NCBI GenBank assembly: GCA_963756115.1
Contig: CAVWMN010000001.1
Location: forward strand, 62,001-126,000
Source: JTS-RE37 sp963756115
Lineage (GTDB): Bacteria > Bacteroidota > Bacteroidia > Flavobacteriales > Flavobacteriaceae
Length of the DNA: 64,000 bases
Direction: 5' to 3'
Shown: positions 60,047 through 64,000 of the stretch, in pieces
Numbering within the stretch: the first letter of the stretch is position 1
Layout of the letters: each line of letters opens with the position of its first letter
Position numbers and translations under genes: made by a program
Notes under the pieces: generated by a model
What the model saw: only the letters and a program-made list of their open reading frames with translations
Told to the model about the DNA's origin: nothing
Databases searched by the model: none

Positions 60047-61051
60047 TTAATGGGCCAACGCCATCAAGGGGCGGGGCGCATATTTATTGGCCATTTCAGC
60101 GATAGCCTTAATATGTTTCGGGGTAGAACCGCAACAACCTCCCACGATATTGACCAACCCTTTCTCCAGGTATTCACGGACCTCCTCGGCCATCTGCTGC
60201 GGGGTTTGATCATACGCGCCAAACGCATTGGGAAGCCCTGCATTGGGGTGGGCTGAAACAGCATGGCCCGACCTTGACGCCAGGACTTGCAAATGGGGTA
60301 CCAGCTGACTGGCACCCATGGCACAATTAAATCCCACGGAGAGAATGGGTATATGTGACACTGAAATAAGGAAGGCCTCTGCCGTTTGGCCTGAAAGGGT
60401 ACGTCCGGAGGCATCCGTAATGGTACCACTCACCATGACTGGGGTTGTAACCCCTCTTTCCTCCCGGATTTCCTCAATAGCAAAAAGGGCAGCTTTGGCA
60501 TTGAGGGTATCAAATACCGTTTCCACCAAAAGGATATCCACCCCCCCATCCAGGAGGGCAGTTACCTGCTGCTTATACGCAATCCGTAGTTCTTCAAATG
60601 AAATAGCCCGGAATCCCGGATCATTGACTACGGGAGACATACTCGCTGTTTTATTGGTAGGGCCGATACTTCCTGCTACAAAGCGGGGCTTATCGGGCTC
60701 CAGTTCTGTAAATTCAAGCGCTACCCTCTTGGCGATCTTTGCAGATTCAAAATTGAGCTCATACACCAGGTCTTCCATATGGTAATCTGCCATGGCGATG
60801 GTGGTACCGGAAAACGTATTGGTTTCCACTATGTCTGCTCCCGCTTCAAAATATTTCCTGTGGATGGTGGCTATTGCATCTGGCTGGGTAAGGGACAGCA
60901 GGTCGTTGTTTCCTTGCAGCGGATGGGGCCAGTCCGCAAACCGTTTGCCCCGGAAATCCGCTTCGGTAAATTTATAGCGCTGCAGCATGGTGCCCATTGC
61001 ACCATCCAGTACCAGTATCCGCTTTTGTAATATTTCTTCGATTAAAGTCAT
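60047..61051 (-). CDS. Methionine synthase, homocysteine S-methyltransferase half
   Basis: 334 aa. It corresponds to module 1 of cobalamin-dependent methionine synthase. DGAMGTMLQRYKFTEADFRG opens the barrel. The zinc cysteines are in VGFNCAMGA and GGCCGSTPKHIKAIAEM. It ends at the point where full-length MetH would continue into the pterin domain; that part is encoded 111 bp downstream. Preceded by a SAM-I riboswitch. Confidence 0.93.
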   Translation of the reverse strand: MTLIEEILQKRILVLDGAMGTMLQRYKFTEADFRGKRFADWPHPLQGNNDLLSLTQPDAIATIHRKYFEAGADIVETNTFSGTTIAMADYHMEDLVYELNFESAKIAKRVALEFTELEPDKPRFVAGSIGPTNKTASMSPVVNDPGFRAISFEELRIAYKQQVTALLDGGVDILLVETVFDTLNAKAALFAIEEIREERGVTTPVMVSGTITDASGRTLSGQTAEAFLISVSHIPILSVGFNCAMGASQLVPHLQVLASRSGHAVSAHPNAGLPNAFGAYDQTPQQMAEEVREYLEKGLVNIVGGCCGSTPKHIKAIAEMANKYAPRPLMALAH

Positions 61052-61132
61052 ATCAATTTGATGTATCCATTGGATTCATTTATATGTATGCTATCAAGTA
61101 TGGAAGGAGGATTGTGAGATACCCTGTTTTGT

Positions 61133-61257
61133 GTTATCTGCCACGCACCCGGGCGTGATAGAATGTAGCACCTTCATTTTCCACAGCACAGATTGCCGAA
61201 TAGGAAAAGGGTTGCTAAGGTTTCACAGGGTCCATTCCCTCCACCTTTCTTGATAAC
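61133..61257 (-). ncRNA. SAM-I (S-box) riboswitch
   Basis: On the minus strand, P1 is formed by GTTATC (61257-61252) and GATAAC (61138-61133). Between them lie the conserved S-box elements in order: AAGAAAGGTGGAGGGAATGG, CCCTGTGAAACC, TTAGCAACC, and AAGGTGCTACATTC. A P4-like hairpin CACGC(CCGGGT)GCGTG precedes the P1 closing strand. It lies ~80 nt upstream of the split metH genes and metF, a textbook target. No strong terminator follows, so control may be translational or use an unrecognised structure. Confidence 0.92.
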
Positions 61258-61282
61258 GATTCAGTTTAGTTAAGAACTGCTG

Positions 61283-61313
61283 CAAAGTAACGCTACAGCA
61301 GCATCAAATGCAA
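61283..61313 (-). promoter_or_regulatory. Probable promoter of the SAM-riboswitch/met operon
   Basis: On the minus strand, TTG (61313-61311), a 20-bp spacer and TTACTTTG (61290-61283) approximate the Bacteroidota -33/-7 pattern (one mismatch in TAnnTTTG). The start site would be about 61276, some 20 nt before the riboswitch P1. Confidence 0.45.
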
Positions 61314-61502
61314 GAAAAGTGGGGATTTTTATGGTTTCAATATTCTATGATCCCTACTTGGCCGAAGTAGTTCGACTACAAAGGCTCAAAAAATTCGACA
61401 GGCAGGCAGTATTCGGGTTCAATGATCCATATTCAACGTTCACTGTTAGTTTCATTACTATACAGGTCCGTGAACCTTAAATTTAAACCTGGAATGTAAA
61501 GC

Positions 61503-61632
61503 TACTGCCCCTCCTTCGCTCATGGCTTTGGAGGGCAAGCACCGCAGATTCCACCTGTCAGCTTAAATGGGAATATTTTCAAATACTGGTTTCGGTCCTG
61601 GGGTCTCAACCCCACCCCGCTCCAAAGTTAGC
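61503..61632 (+). repeat. Direct repeat, copy 1
   Basis: It begins TACTGCCCCTCCTTCGC and ends AAAGTTAGC. An internal block of 77 bp (61542-61618) is identical to copy 2 at 61886-61962, and the flanks are similar with small indels. No coding potential, and no terminal structure typical of an insertion sequence was seen. Confidence 0.85.
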
Positions 61633-61804
61633 AGGAACACGCTGCAAAGAACAAGCGGGTTAGGCCCTTGCTTCGCCAGCACGCCCGGGCGTGACGGTAC
61701 CATCAAATCTTTCTTCGCTTATACTTCGGATAAGGGTAGCCTTGCCCTCAGCTATGTCCGGTAAGGCCATTTCCTATTTAATTTGAAAAATTGAAATTTC
61801 CAGG

Positions 61805-61852
61805 GCTCTCCTCCTGCGCCAATGGCTTCCTGGGGCAAGCACTGCAGACTGT
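61805..61852 (+). repeat. Degenerate partial repeat copy
   Basis: CTCTCCTCCTGCGCCAATGG and GGGGCAAGCACTGCAGA resemble the first ~45 bp of the two full copies (CTCCTTCGCTCATGGC, GGCAAGCACCGCAGA). It directly abuts copy 2, suggesting repeated duplication of this segment. Confidence 0.5.
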
Positions 61853-61976
61853 TACTGCCCCTCCTTCGCAGGCTTTGGAGGGAAACCGCAGATTCCACCT
61901 GTCAGCTTAAATGGGAATATTTTCAAATACTGGTTTCGGTCCTGGGGTCTCAACCCCACCCCTTACTAAAGTTAGC
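61853..61976 (+). repeat. Direct repeat, copy 2
   Basis: It shares TACTGCCCCTCCTTCGC at the start, the 77-bp identical block (61886-61962) and AAAGTTAGC at the end with copy 1. The near-identity over ~125 bp implies recent duplication or gene conversion. Confidence 0.85.
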
Positions 61977-62744
61977 GTGATTTACTGTAATGTCCATGCA
62001 GCGTAATTCCGGGTATTTAAATTTATCGGAGTTTTATGGCTGCCCGGAATTTCCTCTCAAGGGGTACCGGGACGTAGTTAGGATTTCAGACCCACCCCTA
62101 ACCCCTCCAGGGAGGGGAATTGCTCTAAAACTGTGATCAATTAAAAAGAAGATCCTGCCAACTTTAATAAACGGGATGGCTTTCCCTGCTGCCACCGGAA
62201 AAAAGTTAAAGACATCCCTAAGTTTCCTTTTTATCCCTTTTTGCTTGTCCAAAAAGGAATGCAAAAAAGAAACCTTCTCCGCAGTCTATTCAAGGTTCAA
62301 TGTTTAAATTTCCCTCCTACGCCAGCCTTCTTCGCCAAGGCTACGAAGGCCGTAGTGCTTCGGAGGACAGGCAAAGTTTTGCCCTGTTAAAGAAGTTGGC
62401 AGTATATAGTGGCAGTTCGCAGTATTACAGGTTCAATGTTTCAAAGGATCAAATTTGTTAATCAGAAAGTTTTCGGCCTATTTTTATTTTTGTAGTAAAT
62501 CGAGCGGTTTTAACGCTGGGGGAAGGAAGCCGTCCATAGCGCATTTCGCGGAGCGAAAGCGTTCTGGGTGGTGCAGGGTGGAAAGCGCGTAGATTTCAAG
62601 AAAATAAAAATCAGCCAGGGAGTTTTTTGGTTCTTTTTTACTCCGTTAAAAAAGATCATAACGGATTACTACCACAAAAACAAAAACCTTCCGAACCGCA
62701 GGGAACGAAAGGTTTTTCGACTAATTCAAATAATAAACCCAACA

Positions 62745-63809
62745 CTAATATAGTATGCTCTGTACAACTTCTTTCCTGGCTTCTTTTTTAGATCCATCAA
62801 ATCCCTCAACCCCACCGACCGTGGTATATTTCATTACATACCGTTTCCCCGGGTTCACCAGCTGGTAGGCACTCTGGCACATAACCGCTGCCTCATGGAA
62901 ACCGGATAAGATGAGTTTTAGTTTCCCGGGGTAGGTATTTACATCCCCTACAGCATACACACCGGGAATATTGGTTTGGTAATCATATGCATTGTTTACT
63001 TTGATGGCATTCTTCTCGATCTCCAGCCCCCAGTCCCCCATGGGGCCTAATTTGGGCGACAACCCGAAAAGCGGGATAAAATAGTCTGTTTCCACATAGG
63101 TTTCCCCTTTGTTGATATCATTATGCCGGACGATCACTGCCTCCAGGTGTTCATCGCCATACAGTTTACGCACTTCGGCCTCGGTAAAGAGCTTGATTTT
63201 ACCCAGTTTGGCCAATGCCGATGCCTTTTCCACTGAATCCAGGGCCCCGCGGAATTCATTCCTGCGGTGTACAAGGGTTACCGATGAGGCGATCCCCGTT
63301 AGGTGGATGGCCCAGTCGAGCGCAGAGTCGCCACCTCCTGAAATAACAACTTTCTTATTCCGGTACACTTCAGGATCCCGGATGATATAAGATACACCGA
63401 TGTCTTCAAAATCCTGGATGTTCTCAATGGGAGGTTTCCGGGGCTCAAAAGACCCCAGACCACCAGCAATCACGACAACAGGCGCATGATGCCGAGTGCC
63501 TTTGGTGGTCGTAACCACAAAGGAACCATCCTCCAGTTTCGTGAGGGTTTCTGCCCTTTCCCCTAAAGTAAATCCGGGCTCGAAAGGTTTAATTTGTTCC
63601 AGCAGCTTGTCTACGAGATCGCCGGCGAGAATCTCCGGATAGGCCGGAATGTCGTAAATCGGTTTTTTCGGATAAATTTCGGAACACTGGCCTCCAGGTT
63701 GGGGTAATGCATCAATAAGATGCGTCTTCATTTTCAACAACCCGGCTTCAAATACTGTAAATAACCCGGTGGGGCCTGCTCCTATAATAATAATGTCCGT
63801 TTTAATCAT
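62745..63809 (-). CDS. Ferredoxin--NADP(+) reductase, thioredoxin-reductase-like type
   Basis: 354 aa. The FAD motif IIIIGAGPTGLF is at the N-terminus, LPQPGGQCSEIYPKKPIYDI follows, and the NADPH motif VVISGGGDSALDWAI is central. PGVYAVGDVNTYPGKLKLI is the C-terminal FAD signature. The thioredoxin-reductase CxxC active site is absent, as in YumC-type ferredoxin-NADP reductases. Its neighbours (siroheme synthase tail upstream, methionine genes downstream) suggest it feeds electrons to ferredoxin for sulfite reduction. That role is inferred. Confidence 0.88.
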   Translation of the reverse strand: MIKTDIIIIGAGPTGLFTVFEAGLLKMKTHLIDALPQPGGQCSEIYPKKPIYDIPAYPEILAGDLVDKLLEQIKPFEPGFTLGERAETLTKLEDGSFVVTTTKGTRHHAPVVVIAGGLGSFEPRKPPIENIQDFEDIGVSYIIRDPEVYRNKKVVISGGGDSALDWAIHLTGIASSVTLVHRRNEFRGALDSVEKASALAKLGKIKLFTEAEVRKLYGDEHLEAVIVRHNDINKGETYVETDYFIPLFGLSPKLGPMGDWGLEIEKNAIKVNNAYDYQTNIPGVYAVGDVNTYPGKLKLILSGFHEAAVMCQSAYQLVNPGKRYVMKYTTVGGVEGFDGSKKEARKEVVQSILY

Positions 63810-63849
63810 ATCTATTCTGTTTTAAACCTGTATGGGATCCAAATTTCCC

Positions 63850-64000
63850 CTATTTCAATAAACTTTCCGTTACCTTGTTCATGTGGTCCACTTTGGATTC
63901 AAAATCCCCTTTAAGCTTTTTTCTATATACATTGAGGTTCCGGACCATCTGATCAATATCCTCCGGAATAACCTCTTCAAAAAATTGTCTGAGCCGCTTG
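63850..64000 (-). CDS. C-terminal part of a probable precorrin-2 dehydrogenase/siroheme synthase (continues beyond window)
   Basis: 49 codons are visible, ending at TAG (63852-63850) with the 5' part outside the window. The segment FFEEVIPEDIDQMVRNLN followed by YRKKLKGDFESKV resembles the end of the CysG-N/Met8-type precorrin-2 dehydrogenase found in Bacteroidota, where PED-NLN-YR-LKGDF residues recur. That enzyme makes siroheme for sulfite reductase. The next gene is a ferredoxin-NADP reductase 40 bp downstream, which fits a sulfate-assimilation operon. The call is from memory of the family tail and is uncertain. Confidence 0.45.
   Translation of the reverse strand, partial: KRLRQFFEEVIPEDIDQMVRNLNVYRKKLKGDFESKVDHMNKVTESLLK

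Larger units (their letters stand above)
61314..62744. other. Long gene-free stretch rich in repeats and palindromes
   Basis: About 1.4 kb between the met promoter and the ferredoxin reductase gene with no credible gene. It contains a ~125-bp direct duplication, a third partial copy, and G/C-rich palindromes such as CACGCCCGGGCGTG (61680-61693). A CCCCTCCAGGGAGGGG-type inverted repeat lies near 62103-62118, and a TTTCGCGGAGCGAAA hairpin at about 62543-62557. Short frames here (for example 62034-62264 minus and 62568-62753 plus) translate the repeats and look spurious. Confidence 0.65.

Noticed and set aside
61138..61693. Shared CCCGGGCGTGA in the riboswitch P4 region and in a palindrome at 61680-61693 as evidence of a mobile repeat
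   Set aside because: Only 11 bases are shared and the sequence is a simple G/C palindrome, so chance similarity is sufficient.
62034..62264. Open frame of 76 codons on the minus strand
   Set aside because: Its C-terminal half translates a CCCCTCCAGGGAGGGG-type inverted repeat; no domain and no promoter. Treated as spurious.
61314..62744. CRISPR array in the repeat-rich interval
   Set aside because: There are only two full copies, ~125 bp long and ~220 bp apart, with no regular short repeat-spacer pattern and no cas genes.
62568..62753. Open frame of 61 codons on the plus strand (contains SQGVFWFFFTPLKK)
   Set aside because: It lies in the repeat-rich non-coding interval, overlaps the end of the ferredoxin reductase gene on the other strand, and has no recognisable start context. 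It looks like translated intergenic repeat sequence.

Overview
The window looks like a chromosome segment from a member of the Flavobacteriaceae (Bacteroidota). Four things point there: a mraZ-to-ftsZ cell-wall/division cluster without murF or ddl, three gliding-motility genes (gldA, gldB, gldC), DUF6090/DUF3857/DUF2807 proteins typical of the phylum, and promoter -7 boxes of the TAnnTTTG type. Most of it is dense, moderate-GC housekeeping sequence. The exceptions are an AT-rich accessory patch (about 2.4-5.9 kb) and a 1.4 kb repeat-rich non-coding stretch (about 61.3-62.7 kb).

Layout. 0-2.4 kb: the end of an unidentified gene, a flavin monooxygenase and a hypothetical protein. 2.4-5.9 kb: AT-rich patch with a decayed DUF6090 copy, an intact DUF6090 gene and a TlpA-like lipoprotein whose C-terminus runs into a palindrome. 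5.98 kb: tRNA-Arg(TCG). 6.4-22.5 kb (minus strand): mraZ, rsmH, ftsL, ftsI, murE, mraY, murD, ftsW, murG, murC, ftsQ, ftsA, ftsZ, then a yqeY-like gene; an array of MraZ-type direct repeats lies upstream of mraZ. 22.7-30 kb: hydrolase, engB (frameshifted), a PhoD-like phosphoesterase, pirin, gldC/gldB, nadE and a LuxR-type regulator with an atypical receiver. 30-37.2 kb: dnaG, a zinc-ribbon protein, an ECF sigma/anti-sigma/barrel locus, a polyprenyl synthase and rlmN. 37.4-51.1 kb: queA, aroA, a MazG-like gene, two DUF3857 proteins, dtd, rsgA, a DUF2807 protein, and the aromatic amino-acid genes (DAHP synthase/chorismate mutase, tyrA, aminotransferase, pheA). 51.3-56 kb: gldA, a SnoaL-like protein, a serine hydrolase, a second DUF2807 protein and a lipid A deacylase-like barrel. 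56.1-64 kb: metF, the two halves of a split metH behind a SAM-I riboswitch, a ferredoxin-NADP reductase, and the tail of a probable siroheme synthase.

The most interesting signal is upstream of pheA. A 23-codon reading frame on the minus strand (51051-51122) contains nine aromatic codons, including the run YFYFFF. It is followed by a strong intrinsic terminator and has a GGGAC segment that can pair with the terminator's 5' arm. This is the architecture of ribosome-mediated transcription attenuation, placed exactly in front of the phenylalanine/tyrosine genes. I know of no description of this element, but I could not search for one.

Together the genes cover peptidoglycan synthesis and division, aromatic amino-acid synthesis under probable attenuation, methionine synthesis under SAM control with neighbouring siroheme/ferredoxin functions, and gliding motility. 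Assignments rest on motifs and family knowledge read by eye; no database search was run.
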